Assembly (NCBI RefSeq): GCF_026262505.1
Contig: NC_067206.1
Location: forward strand, 19,985,319-20,049,318
DNA length: 64,000 nt
From: Trichomonas vaginalis G3
Lineage: Eukaryota > Parabasalia > Trichomonadida > Trichomonadidae
Reading direction: 5' to 3'
The notes beneath the pieces were generated by a model. It searched no databases. It was not told the DNA's origin and saw only the letters and a list, made by a program, of their open reading frames with translations. The position numbers were made by a program, and so were the translations under genes. Numbering within the stretch: the stretch's first letter is position 1; each line of letters begins with the position of its first letter. This document shows, one piece after another, positions 9,029 to 17,029 of this stretch.

Positions 9029-9217
9029 ATGTCAGAAGACTCGAAGGTGCAACACTTCCAAAATACCGACGAACTCAGAAGAGCAGCATGGCAGTATGTT
9101 CTTGACAACTTCTTTGAGTTCTCTAGGTACACCTTGGAAAATGCTGAAGAACTCCGACACAGAGAATTTGGAGAAATTGCGCTCCAATACTACCTTGACA
9201 AACAAAGGGTAAAATAA
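9029..9217 (+). CDS. small accessory protein, 62 aa
   Basis: The start at 9029 is chosen because it directly follows a TCATTTTT initiator; the upstream in-frame codon is not ATG. The protein is helical and acidic (DELRRAAWQYVLDNFFEFSRYT, split by charged residues) with no recognised domain. It is the first gene of an accessory island with host-like promoters and a more balanced codon choice than the flanking Maverick genes. Function unknown. Confidence 0.55.
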   Translation: MSEDSKVQHFQNTDELRRAAWQYVLDNFFEFSRYTLENAEELRHREFGEIALQYYLDKQRVK

Positions 9218-9253
9218 GACTAAAAACTTAACGTTTAAAAAGTGACATTTTTA

Positions 9254-9454
9254 ATGAGCTCCGAGTCACCGAGAAAACTTGGTCAGATGTTAGCAGCTTA
9301 CTTCCCTGAGGAGGATGGAAGCGTTACATACGTAAGGTTCAAAAACAACGAACCTGGAATTGCGTACCAAATTCGCAATTACATGACCATGGAAGAGTAC
9401 GAAAGGTTCCTACAAGAGAAACCAGCTCTAAACAACTCAGAAAAGAAAGAATAA
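9254..9454 (+). CDS. small accessory protein, 66 aa
   Basis: The ATG at 9254 is preceded by gacattttta, a variant of the initiator seen before the neighbouring genes. An in-frame GTG at 9242 is not needed. The sequence (MSSESPRKLGQMLAAYFPEE... to ERFLQEKPALNNSEKKE) shows no known domain and looks like a compact mixed alpha/beta fold. It follows 9029-9217 on the same strand after 36 bp and converges with the proline-rich gene. Function unknown. Confidence 0.5.
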   Translation: MSSESPRKLGQMLAAYFPEEDGSVTYVRFKNNEPGIAYQIRNYMTMEEYERFLQEKPALNNSEKKE

Positions 9455-9484
9455 AAAGTTTAACTCGTAATTGTTTTTATTTTT

Positions 9485-10075
9485 TTACTTGTATGGGCAA
9501 GCTGCAAGAATGAAGTCGACTATCTCAGTCTTTGTCTTGACGAGCTGGACGGCTCTTGCGAGTACATCTGTTTTGCGGTCTCCAGCTGGTGTCTGACCTT
9601 CGTAATTGCGCATGTTCTTGAGAGCTCCAACTGTAAATGGTTGTAGGATGAAGAGTCTCTCAGACTGCTTGAGGTAGTCGTCTCTGTCTTTGACCGAATC
9701 TGTGGTACGAGTCGAATCGGTCGATTTGAGGGAAGAGACTGAAAGCCTGTCGTCTTCCATTGGAGCTGTAGCATACTCTTTGCGTAAGCGGTTCAGACCT
9801 TCTTCGAAGTCTTGGTCTCTCTTCGATTGAGATTGGAATTGGAATTGCTGGGGTGGAGCTTGCTGGAACATCCAAGGGTTGGGGAAGTAAGGCATAGGCT
9901 GAGGAGGAGGGTAGTTCGGGAAGCCTTGTGGTGGGTAGTAACATTGAGGTGGAAATTGGTAGTAATTTGGTGGAGGTACTTGCTGGAACTGAGGTTGCTG
10001 AGGAGACTGTTGTGGTTCTGCAGCTTTCGGTTTTTCTGGCTTTGGAATGGACTCGGTTGGTGGTACGTCACTCAT
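9485..10075 (-). CDS. proline/glutamine-rich protein with helical C-terminal domain, 196 aa
   Basis: The start is set at ATG 10075 (MSDVPPTES...); upstream codons in frame come from the minisatellite. Residues ~5-90 are rich in Pro, Gln and Tyr (repeated YYP, FPNY, QQ). Residues ~90-196 form a charged helical domain including EGLNRLRKEYATAP and ILQPFTVGALKNMRNYEGQ. The Pro/Gln/Tyr region would be disordered or self-associating. A truncated copy of the first codons is found at 7499-7570. Divergent from 10345-10743 across a 22-bp minisatellite. Function unknown. Confidence 0.65.
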   Translation of the reverse strand: MSDVPPTESIPKPEKPKAAEPQQSPQQPQFQQVPPPNYYQFPPQCYYPPQGFPNYPPPQPMPYFPNPWMFQQAPPQQFQFQSQSKRDQDFEEGLNRLRKEYATAPMEDDRLSVSSLKSTDSTRTTDSVKDRDDYLKQSERLFILQPFTVGALKNMRNYEGQTPAGDRKTDVLARAVQLVKTKTEIVDFILAACPYK

Positions 10076-10081
10076 CCGTTT

Positions 10082-10344
10082 GTGTCCTGTCGGAAGGAAG
10101 AACTTTTTCTGTCGGAAGGAAAAACTTTTTCTGTCGGAAGGAAAAACTTTTTCTGTCGGAAGGAAAAACTTTTTCTGTCGGAAGGAAAAACTTTTTCTGA
10201 ATTTCGACCAAAAAGTTCTCAATTTTCGAAAATTTGAATGGTTTACGGACGGACAACTGGAAGAGTTCTTCCTGTCGTCGGGAAAAATTTTTCCCTTTGT
10301 CCGGAAAATTTTTTCCAGTTGTCGGGAAAACATTTTCCTGTCGG
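10082..10344. repeat. 22-bp minisatellite between divergent genes
   Basis: Tandem 22-bp units (cctgtcggaaggaaaaactt type) lie at 10082-10200. A unique core shared with 7737-7797 (caattttcgaaaatttgaat) and a more diverged set of units follow at 10262-10344. It is the only sequence between two gene starts, so it should hold both promoters. The palindromic ttttcgaaaa core is the obvious candidate site. Confidence 0.8.
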
Positions 10345-10743
10345 ATGGAAGAACTTGGAATGCAAGAAAGACTTGACGAGGCAATTTACCTAATTGAAAT
10401 TAACGACTGCTTAAAAGACTACTTGCGCAAGGTAATGAAGCCCAAGGTCAAGTTCATCTCTATTTCTGGAAGGTCTACACTTCAGCTCGAGACTTCGACT
10501 GGAATTCCAATTCAAATACCAGACGGGACAGCCTACGATGGCATAAAGGACGCCAAAAGAGAAGCTCTTGTTAAGTTCCTAAACAAACGTCCTTGGATAA
10601 AATACCAAACAAGGAGAACCCCTACCCCATATGAAATTGGCAATTCAGTCTCTCCTTCACTTCTCTGGTCAGCCGTTCTACATAACCTCAGAAGGCGACC
10701 TCCAACCAGTTCAGCAAACATCTATATGGCACGTTTAGAGTAA
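10345..10743 (+). CDS. accessory protein, 132 aa, unknown
   Basis: ATG at 10345 (MEELGMQERLDEAIYLI...) or at 10360 are both possible. The second matches the truncated copy at 7984 (MPEGFDKAIYHLE), which lies in the same relation to the minisatellite, so 10360 may be the true start. The protein has a mixed alpha/beta N-terminal half (KVKFISISGRSTLQLETSTG) and a basic, proline-containing end. No family recognised. Divergent from the proline-rich gene. Confidence 0.55.
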   Translation: MEELGMQERLDEAIYLIEINDCLKDYLRKVMKPKVKFISISGRSTLQLETSTGIPIQIPDGTAYDGIKDAKREALVKFLNKRPWIKYQTRRTPTPYEIGNSVSPSLLWSAVLHNLRRRPPTSSANIYMARLE

Positions 10744-10755
10744 AAACATTTTTTT

Positions 10756-10766
10756 TCATTTTTTGA
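10756..10766 (+). promoter_or_regulatory. initiator TCATTTTTTGA for the 10767 gene
   Basis: TCATTTTTTGA ends directly at ATG 10767, the same short-leader arrangement as at 9018 and 11373. Confidence 0.6.
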
Positions 10767-11351
10767 ATGAAGCAAGTTAAATTCGTCCCACACCAAACTC
10801 AATGGACCGATGAAGAGTTTCAAGCTATGGTTGAAGGTGTTGAGAACGACATAGACGGCGAACTTGAAGGAGCTCAAATCACAATTGCAACCAAAATTGC
10901 AGAAGTCAAGGAACAGATAGCTCCACTTAAAGCTACCAAAGCTACTCTTGACCTCATGGATAGTTACCGTTTAGATGTCAAGAGTGGAATAAGACAATTA
11001 AAATTAAAACTTCTAAACTACGAAGCTATACTCCAAAAGTTAGCAGAAATGAGAAGATTTTACCAGAGCTACTTACATGTAAGGGACTTACCTTCAAGCA
11101 GTCCGACCAAAGATGAATTTGTTGACATTGTCCCAATTTTGTCCGAAAGTCAGCTCAGATGTTTCGAACTGCTCCCAACATATCCAGAATATGAACGTTT
11201 GCCTGAACTCTTCCACAATCTCAAAAAACGTTTTTTGGTTCTCATGTTCGAAACTTTTATCGGAAGAGACAACAAACGTTCAGAAGAAGAACAAGATATT
11301 ATTTTAAACTTGTTGTATGACTTAACCGTCATAACAAGCTTTTTAAAGTAA
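10767..11351 (+). CDS. coiled-coil accessory protein, 194 aa
   Basis: Intact, with a clear TCATTTTTTG initiator. Residues ~15-110 are a long, regularly spaced helical region (EGAQITIATKIAEVKEQI, LRQLKL-type heptads) predicted to form a coiled coil. The C-terminal part is helical with hydrophobic stretches (LKKRFLVLMFETFIGR). No enzyme motif seen. The next gene downstream also begins with a coiled coil, so the two could form a complex. Function unknown. Confidence 0.6.
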   Translation: MKQVKFVPHQTQWTDEEFQAMVEGVENDIDGELEGAQITIATKIAEVKEQIAPLKATKATLDLMDSYRLDVKSGIRQLKLKLLNYEAILQKLAEMRRFYQSYLHVRDLPSSSPTKDEFVDIVPILSESQLRCFELLPTYPEYERLPELFHNLKKRFLVLMFETFIGRDNKRSEEEQDIILNLLYDLTVITSFLK

Positions 11352-11372
11352 AACCGTCATTCTCAAACCACT

Positions 11373-11383
11373 TCATTTTTTCG
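11373..11383 (+). promoter_or_regulatory. initiator TCATTTTTTCG for the 11384 gene
   Basis: TCATTTTTTCG directly precedes ATG 11384. It fits the trichomonad initiator consensus. Confidence 0.65.
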
Positions 11384-12079
11384 ATGTCCGAACAAGCACC
11401 GAAGCCAAACTCAATGGCAGATGTCCTTTCAAGGTTGCCAGACAAGCGCCCAGTTCAAATTCAAATTGCCCAATTGAACGCTCATCTGACAAACACCATT
11501 CAGACTCTCCAAAGTAGTCTTATGGAAGAGATAACCAATCTCAAAGTCGAAGTCCTCACGAACCAAGCTGCCAATAAGAAAGTCCTGAACGATTTCGCGG
11601 AAACCTTGCGCCAATACAACATAGAGAACCAAAACCTTGCCAGACTCATCTACCGTTTCTTCGAAGAGATAGACGCCATCTGGAAGGTACTCGGAAAGGA
11701 CAGAACATGCAACACCGTACTTCGTGAACACAGAATTGCCGAAGGTATTATCAAAGAAGAGGAAGAAGAGGAAGAAGAGAAACACGAAGAAGAGAAACAC
11801 GAAGAAAAGGAAGTTTGGGCAACCCTTGTTGCCGATGACGCTTACGAAATTTCCCAACCCTACCCATACAAAATCCGCAACAAGGGGACAGGCAAGGTTC
11901 TTACCCCAGTCCTCAACAACTTGGGACACTTGAACCTTAACCTTCGGAATTACGGTGCAATTTCCATGGGAAGGCTTGTCGGTATGCAATGGGTTCCAAA
12001 TCCAGACAAGAAGTCGAGGGTCAGACACATTGACGGTGACAAGCTCAACAACCGTAAGGAGAACCTCGAGTGGTTCTAA
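11384..12079 (+). CDS. coiled-coil protein with C-terminal HNH endonuclease domain
   Basis: 231 residues. The first ~110 include a coiled coil (QLNAHLTNTIQTLQSSLMEEI...). Then comes a Glu/Lys/His repeat (EEEEEEEKHEEEKHEEKE). The last ~80 read as an HNH_3-type homing-endonuclease domain: GRLVGMQWVPNPD..RVRHIDGDKLNNRKENLEW, where the H of HIDG and the NN..NLEW strand-helix carry the usual signature. It probably nicks or cuts DNA. HNH enzymes move between phages and transposons, so this may be the reason for the island's presence. A similar acidic KHEEEK run occurs in the integrase tail at 32.9 kb. Confidence 0.75.
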   Translation: MSEQAPKPNSMADVLSRLPDKRPVQIQIAQLNAHLTNTIQTLQSSLMEEITNLKVEVLTNQAANKKVLNDFAETLRQYNIENQNLARLIYRFFEEIDAIWKVLGKDRTCNTVLREHRIAEGIIKEEEEEEEEKHEEEKHEEKEVWATLVADDAYEISQPYPYKIRNKGTGKVLTPVLNNLGHLNLNLRNYGAISMGRLVGMQWVPNPDKKSRVRHIDGDKLNNRKENLEWF

Positions 12080-12128
12080 GAGTAAAAAAAATTTATTTTA
12101 GGGGGAAACCCCAAGTAAATTTAGGTGT

Positions 12129-12392
12129 TTATTTGGATAAGTATGTTAAATTAAGGGAAATTTGCAAAATTAGTTCCCGACCTTTGAATTGGACTCTTTC
12201 GTTATCCCAGTTGCGTAGGAGGTCGTCCCAGAGGAGTTGGTAGAATTGCCAATCCAAGGACGATTTGTCCTCCCAGGCATTGAGGATGTACTGCTCGTAG
12301 AGTTTCATGACCTCTGCCTTGCACCAGACACCCTCTCCCTTGGAACGTAAGGCTTCTTCGAAGTGCTCGAATGCGATTGGCTGCTTGACCAT
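12129..12392 (-). CDS. small accessory protein, 87 aa
   Basis: The ATG at 12392 follows TCATTTCGG on the minus strand, matching the host-type initiator; the longer frame begins with GTG. The protein is helical, aromatic-rich and charged (LYEQYILNAWEDKSSLDWQF, LLRNWDNERVQF). No family recognised. Divergent from 12423 with 30 bp between starts. Gap 12080-12128 holds an A/T run and a gggggaaacccc palindrome-like string. Confidence 0.5.
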   Translation of the reverse strand: MVKQPIAFEHFEEALRSKGEGVWCKAEVMKLYEQYILNAWEDKSSLDWQFYQLLWDDLLRNWDNERVQFKGRELILQISLNLTYLSK

Positions 12393-12401
12393 CCGAAATG
12401 A
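12393..12401 (-). promoter_or_regulatory. initiator TCATTTCGG for the 12392 gene
   Basis: Reading the minus strand, TCATTTCGG ends directly at ATG 12392. It decides the start over an upstream GTG. Confidence 0.5.
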
Positions 12402-12422
12402 CACTTTTTGTCCGTTTGGTCA

Positions 12423-12683
12423 ATGTTCGTGTCTCGTGCCATAGTCGACGAAAATACAGACAAACAGGTTATATATGAGTTTGAGACCAAGAATGGTGTA
12501 ACTCGACCTGTCCGATTCAAAGACTCCGAGGGCGACCATGAAATTAAACGGAAATTAGCTAGGAAGGAATATAAAATGGACTGGTTGCCACCACCTCCAC
12601 CTCCACCACCTTTACCTGTTCCTCAAGTAAATAAGCCTTTCACGTTCCCAAGAATTCCCACATTTAAATTCAAATTCGAATAA
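12423..12683 (+). CDS. small protein with polyproline segment, 86 aa
   Basis: The ATG at 12423 overlaps a TCAATG initiator-like site; the longer frame starts with TTG. Residues ~1-50 are a compact charged region (IVDENTDKQVIYEFETKNG). Then comes WLPPPPPPPPLPVPQ and a basic/aromatic end (FPRIPTFKFKFE). The polyproline run could bind profilin-, SH3- or WW-type domains, but this is speculative. It ends 7 bases before the convergent PolB stop. Confidence 0.5.
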   Translation: MFVSRAIVDENTDKQVIYEFETKNGVTRPVRFKDSEGDHEIKRKLARKEYKMDWLPPPPPPPPLPVPQVNKPFTFPRIPTFKFKFE

Positions 12684-12690
12684 AAATTTT

Positions 12691-14844
12691 TTATTTCATG
12701 CAATGTTTTATTTCTGTGCCGTCTTCAAGTATGCCCCAGTACTTACGCTTGGAGAGGACATGAACTTCTGAAAATACCTTACCTAGCTTAAAACAGCCCA
12801 TCTTTTCACCGACCATTCCCATTTCAATGAGTTTGTTATAGCCTTCTTCGTTCGTCATGAGTGCGTCAATGTTCTCATAGTAAACCACAACTTTCGATTT
12901 GACTTCGGAGAAGAATTTGTTGTAGTTGTCAAGGACTGCCTTTGCGAACTGAGGGTAAGACCAATGTTCGACAATAGATTTTAATGTGGTTACTAAGCCA
13001 TTTTGACCTTGAGTAAATTCGTACTTCAAAACAAAAGGAGAAAACCTTTCAACAAAGTTGTCGACCTTCTCATAATGTTTACTCTTCATCTTTTGAGGTT
13101 TCTTAATGGAATATCCCCATGTCGAATTCATAAGCAATTTGAGTGTCATTGCAAGTTTGGGGTTTGAAGCTTTCCTAATATCATACAGTTGTTGTATGAC
13201 TTTTCCAACTGTATAGTTCCTTCCCGGGAACTCACCATCTTCGTTTGGAATTCCAGTCGGAATATATTGGACAAACCTCATGTACGCAGCGTTAAGGTCG
13301 ACATAGTATATCTTTTCGTTTGAGTCGAACTTGTCGCAACCAATTGGTCCAGTTTGTGGAAATTCAAGTGAGTCTCTTATCTTCTGAGAAACTTCTCCTG
13401 TTATCTCATAAACATCGTCGAAGCAACCTGTTTCATATAAAACCTTCTGACCTAACTCAGATGCCCTCCAATACAATTTGACGTCAATTGGATGTCTCAA
13501 TGGAAGTTTGTTTATAGCATCTTGAAGTTCTTGCAACCTCATTGGAAGTTCTTCTGGTTCAGGTTGGTATCCGAACAATCCAACTCCTTGTGGAACTGTG
13601 TACTTCTTTTGTACTAGAACTTTGTCTGGAACAACTTTTGGTCTTGCTAACAGTGAAAAGTTTGTTTCGTCTTTTGGTACAAAAGTTTCTGTCAGCTTGT
13701 CATCTGGAATTGGTTCCAACAAACCTTTCTCGAAAAGAATGTTTACAGCTCTGACAATGTTGCACTTGCCTTTTCCGAACAACGGGTGTGTAAGACTTTC
13801 GTTCAACATGAAGTGGTTGTGGACAATTACAATCTTCAACCATGGCAATTTGAAGTCAACAACATAGTCGTCATGTGAAGAACCTTTAGCTGTAGGTATG
13901 TTGACTCGGATATTGACATTTGCCAACGGTGCAATTTTTGCCAATTGACCTCTGAGAATGTACCTTGTCTTCACACATGACTCAAGATACTTCATTTTCT
14001 CATCTGTAACAAGACCAGAGTTCCTGAGACATGTAAGAATACAAGGTTCGTTGACAATTGTTTCAATTGAATTGTAAATTCCATACCTTGTCAAGTCAAT
14101 GTCAGACTTATTTCTGAACGGGAAGTATCCAGCATGTTGTCTGACTGCTTGAGGGTTAGGTTGGTACCATTCGAACTTGACACTTGCAATTCCTTCAATT
14201 GCATTCAAAATGTCTGAGTCGGAGTCAACCATTTGTTCTCTCTTTGTAGTCTTGAAAGCGTCAAGAAGCATTGCAGCTGTTGTGACATTGCCATATGCAT
14301 AGTAAATGTGACCATCCAAATCTGTTATGGTCAATCTGAGATTGTGTCCTTTCTTATTTCCGTCTTGTATGGCAGCAAGTACACCCATGAAGCCTTCTTT
14401 GTTCTTTCCTTCGTCAAAGTTTACTGTAAAGGTTCGACCAGATGTAATTTGACTTCTAACTTCACGATACTTCTCATATGCATATCTTGTTCTTTCCATG
14501 GGAGCATGTGCGTCTTCACCTTTTCCTTTTTTCCTTCTCAAAGGATGCAATTGTTCGTCATGTTTCCAGTAGAATCTGGCAAAGCCGTCGTGTCCTTCAA
14601 CTTGAGGTTCACTAACATCGAAAGGCATGTCCATAAGACGTTCTTCTTCTAACCTCTCTAGTCTGTTTGGATAATTTGCACGTGCTGTTTCCAAATCCAT
14701 TTCGTAGCGAAGACCAGACAATTTGTCATAGACTTTTATGGGTCTTCCCTTCCTATATTTAAAATTCTTCGAAACTCTCCAACCATATCTTTGCAACTCT
14801 GCTTTTATTCTAGCAGATTTTCTATCCATTCTATATGGGGGCAT
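12691..14844 (-). CDS. reduced B-family (protein-primed type) DNA polymerase of Maverick A
   Basis: 717 residues, one open frame. The N-terminal ~430 residues align in order with the N-terminal region of 51909-54905, including a Cys-containing ILTCLRNSG and HNHFMLNE (DNCFVYACIQAG and DHYMLNE in the other). The palm has motif A YYVDLNAAYM (~515), motif B KLLMNSTWGYS (~578) and motif C YYENIDALM (~655). No DFE/HN..YD/Y..D exonuclease motifs are present. Motifs A and B are only ~60 residues apart against roughly 150 in the other polymerase's equivalent stretch, so the exonuclease and the TPR2-like region appear deleted in frame. In motif C the first catalytic Asp is Asn. It would be a replicative polymerase by ancestry, probably inactive. 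Confidence 0.75.
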   Translation of the reverse strand: MPPYRMDRKSARIKAELQRYGWRVSKNFKYRKGRPIKVYDKLSGLRYEMDLETARANYPNRLERLEEERLMDMPFDVSEPQVEGHDGFARFYWKHDEQLHPLRRKKGKGEDAHAPMERTRYAYEKYREVRSQITSGRTFTVNFDEGKNKEGFMGVLAAIQDGNKKGHNLRLTITDLDGHIYYAYGNVTTAAMLLDAFKTTKREQMVDSDSDILNAIEGIASVKFEWYQPNPQAVRQHAGYFPFRNKSDIDLTRYGIYNSIETIVNEPCILTCLRNSGLVTDEKMKYLESCVKTRYILRGQLAKIAPLANVNIRVNIPTAKGSSHDDYVVDFKLPWLKIVIVHNHFMLNESLTHPLFGKGKCNIVRAVNILFEKGLLEPIPDDKLTETFVPKDETNFSLLARPKVVPDKVLVQKKYTVPQGVGLFGYQPEPEELPMRLQELQDAINKLPLRHPIDVKLYWRASELGQKVLYETGCFDDVYEITGEVSQKIRDSLEFPQTGPIGCDKFDSNEKIYYVDLNAAYMRFVQYIPTGIPNEDGEFPGRNYTVGKVIQQLYDIRKASNPKLAMTLKLLMNSTWGYSIKKPQKMKSKHYEKVDNFVERFSPFVLKYEFTQGQNGLVTTLKSIVEHWSYPQFAKAVLDNYNKFFSEVKSKVVVYYENIDALMTNEEGYNKLIEMGMVGEKMGCFKLGKVFSEVHVLSKRKYWGILEDGTEIKHCMK

Positions 14845-14874
14845 TTTTATAAAAATAAAAAAATATTTTTTTCT

Positions 14875-15459
14875 TTACTTTACATAACCGCCTGCTGCCA
14901 TAAGTCTTTGACGCCAACCCATACCAGCTAATGAAGGTTGACTTGGTTTAGTTTCCAAACTAAACTTTGGTTTTGGTTTATCTTCAGTTTTTGGTTTTTC
15001 TTCTTCTATCTGTTTTTCGTCACTTTTCGGTTCGGCTGACTTTACTTCACTTGCAGGTCTAGTTGTGTCGTCAACATCTTCATAAATATCATATGCCATT
15101 TGTTGTTGTTTTCCTTTCAACTTTTTGTGTTTGTTGTAAAGTTTAGAATATTTTGACTCTAAGTCAATGAGATGTTCTATAATGAACTGTTGGTCAGTGA
15201 AGTAAACTTTTCCATCTGTTGTCTCGAAAGCTCCATCAGACTTCAATATTTTATTTGTGAGAGTCTGTTTCTTTTTTGAGATACTTGCCGTTCCATTTTT
15301 ATGAAAAGTGACTTTGTAGTTAGGGTTTGTATTTCCAGACCTGGCACTTTCTATTATTGAATTTTTCTCTTCATCTGTAAGTTCTTTGACAGGTTTTGAC
15401 AATGGTTCTGAACTTTTTGTTTGTGGTGTCAAATCTACCGTTTCAACTTCTTCGGTCAT
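14875..15459 (-). CDS. Maverick A protein with disordered ends, 194 aa
   Basis: The start at 15459 is preceded by ACTGAGATGAA, identical to the leader of the 50-aa gene upstream (15631). The central region (NYKVTFHKNGTASISKKKQT, then DGKVYFTDQQFIIEHLIDLE) looks folded and ends in a short coiled coil. Both ends are Ser/Lys/Glu/Pro-rich. The final GMGWRQRLMAAGGYVK is basic and amphipathic. It belongs to the minus-strand block running from the pVI-like gene to PolB. A structural or DNA-condensing role is possible but unproven. Confidence 0.6.
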   Translation of the reverse strand: MTEEVETVDLTPQTKSSEPLSKPVKELTDEEKNSIIESARSGNTNPNYKVTFHKNGTASISKKKQTLTNKILKSDGAFETTDGKVYFTDQQFIIEHLIDLESKYSKLYNKHKKLKGKQQQMAYDIYEDVDDTTRPASEVKSAEPKSDEKQIEEEKPKTEDKPKPKFSLETKPSQPSLAGMGWRQRLMAAGGYVK

Positions 15460-15478
15460 TTCATCTCAGTAAAAAATT

Positions 15479-15631
15479 TTAGTTTGGTTTGTTTTCAACT
15501 GGTTGTTGTTGTTTTTTAAGTCGGTCTAAAACTTCCTGAGGTATAGGAAGAACTTGACAAACACGTTGTGTAACTGCTGGAAGCCGACAAATCCATCTTG
15601 AACCGATTTGTCTTAAAGCTGTATTGTTCAT
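15479..15631 (-). CDS. 50-aa Maverick microprotein
   Basis: This short frame (MNNTALRQIGSRWICRL... ending ENKPN) is supported by its leader. The 20 or so bases before its ATG (TTTTTTACTGAGATGAA) are the same as before the 15459 gene, and it fills exactly the gap between two genes. It is basic, with two Cys and a Gln-rich tail. Function unknown; possibly a small virion peptide comparable to adenovirus core peptides (inference). Confidence 0.55.
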   Translation of the reverse strand: MNNTALRQIGSRWICRLPAVTQRVCQVLPIPQEVLDRLKKQQQPVENKPN

Positions 15632-15650
15632 TTCATCTCAGTAAAAAACT

Positions 15651-16052
15651 TTACATTCCCCACGTTTGAGGCGGTTGCGGTTGGTTATTGTTTACCCACT
15701 GTTGTGCATGGTTATATCCTCTGTTAAAGAATCTTTCACCTTGGTCCATATAGTGTCCTGCTTGGTTATAGTAGTCATTTGCTTTGTTATAATAGTTTCC
15801 TGCTTGTCTTCCTACATTGTCCATCCATCCTTGAACTTTTCCTCTTGTTTCAGGATTTGGAATAAGATTTGTTGCATCTCGTGCTACCTCCCAACCTTTC
15901 TGTACAGTTTGTATAATAGGTTGTGCTTTCTCTTTCAGTATACCTAATGTACTCAAAATCTTCCTTCCAACTCCAAATACACCTCTGGCTATTGTTCCCA
16001 CTGCGGGTAAAAATCTAGATGCGACTCCTGCTAATGCGCCAAATAAACCCAT
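15651..16052 (-). CDS. pVI-like amphipathic minor virion protein
   Basis: 133 residues. The N-terminus (MGLFGALAGVASRFLPAVG) is hydrophobic and glycine-rich like a membrane-active helix, followed by IARGVFGVGRKIL. The rest is Asn/Gln/Tyr-rich with YYNKANDYYNQAGHY repeats and a basic-free Pro end (PQPPQTWGM). Adenoviruses and Polintons carry such membrane-disrupting minor capsid proteins (pVI/PX class). The assignment is by character and place, not by motif. Divergent from the integrase with a 17-bp spacer. The gene at 38632-39160 in Maverick B has a similar Ala/Gly start. Confidence 0.5.
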   Translation of the reverse strand: MGLFGALAGVASRFLPAVGTIARGVFGVGRKILSTLGILKEKAQPIIQTVQKGWEVARDATNLIPNPETRGKVQGWMDNVGRQAGNYYNKANDYYNQAGHYMDQGERFFNRGYNHAQQWVNNNQPQPPQTWGM

Positions 16053-16069
16053 TTCTTATGGGTTAAAAA

Positions 16070-17029
16070 ATGACGAATCCAAACAAGGACCCCTATGTTT
16101 CTAAGGCAACAAAGAAAGCACTCATGATAAAAATCTTTAGTTCAACACCAAATGCTTGGTTTATGGATATCTTGGAAAACATTCCGAGAGTTAGAGAAGA
16201 TGGACCACCATACTGGCTAATATTTGTTGGTCAAAACACAAGATACTGTGAAGCCATACCATTATGGTCCAAAGCTATTTTAGATATCTTAGCAGCTTTG
16301 ACAATATTCGTTGACAAATACCATCCAACAAAACTGACATCTGACTGTGAAAGTTCTTTCAAATCAGACGATATTAAAAACTATCTGCGTTCAAAAAATG
16401 TAAACCAATATTTCATTGTCGACCAAAACCATTCTGCTCTTGGTGTCATTGACGGTTGTATAAAAATGTTAAGAGACTTAAACCAACCACAAGGTGGTGA
16501 AGCAAATGAAATGTCATATGACGACAAATATAGACACTTCTCCATGGCAAAGATGAGACAAGTTTTAAATATTTACAATAACCGTAAACAAAAAGGTTTG
16601 GGAAACCACTCCCCCGAAGAAATGAAAAACAACCCTGACTTAGAGAAAGACTATATATTTAATAATTTAGTCAAAAGAGACAAACAAGAAAGAATGCCGG
16701 GCTTCAAACTTCAGAAAGGTGACAAAGTAAAAATAGAAATACCTAAACGCGACCCATATGAAAATACTATTGACTATGACAACAATGGGAACCCGACAGG
16801 TACTCACATTCGTGTTCGTAAAAATAGAAGAAAGTATACAAGAGAATATTATGAAGTTTTAGGCAAACATGGCAAAATGTACACACTGCAAGCAGAAGAT
16901 AAAACTACTATTGTCAGACCTCGTTTCAAACTTGTCAAAGTTCAAGGTGGTATACTTTCAAAGACAGTTCCTAACAAATATAAGACAACTCCTGACGAAT
17001 ATGCTAAAGAAGTGGAACATGACGACTAA
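16070..17029 (+). CDS. Maverick A retroviral-type (rve) integrase
   Basis: 319 residues. The catalytic core has D in WFMDILENI and D in LTSDCESS. At exactly the DD35E spacing the third position is Asp (LGVIDG), not Glu. The C-terminal part (FKLQKGDKVKIEI, KYTREYYEVLGKHGKMYTL, IVRPRFKLV) is an SH3-like/chromo-adjacent fold typical of Maverick integrases. No N-terminal HHCC zinc finger is visible. It would insert the element after end processing. Relatives in the window at 48278, 31202 and 59327 are all broken. Its stop overlaps the fibre gene's stop by 4 bases. Confidence 0.8.
   Translation: MTNPNKDPYVSKATKKALMIKIFSSTPNAWFMDILENIPRVREDGPPYWLIFVGQNTRYCEAIPLWSKAILDILAALTIFVDKYHPTKLTSDCESSFKSDDIKNYLRSKNVNQYFIVDQNHSALGVIDGCIKMLRDLNQPQGGEANEMSYDDKYRHFSMAKMRQVLNIYNNRKQKGLGNHSPEEMKNNPDLEKDYIFNNLVKRDKQERMPGFKLQKGDKVKIEIPKRDPYENTIDYDNNGNPTGTHIRVRKNRRKYTREYYEVLGKHGKMYTLQAEDKTTIVRPRFKLVKVQGGILSKTVPNKYKTTPDEYAKEVEHDD

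Noticed and set aside
8725-9132. Minus-strand 135-codon frame with internal repeats
   Set aside because: It is the translation of the 106-bp duplicated leader and runs antisense into the 9029 gene.
13542-14652. Plus-strand frames opposite PolB
   Set aside because: Antisense shadows of the polymerase gene without initiators.
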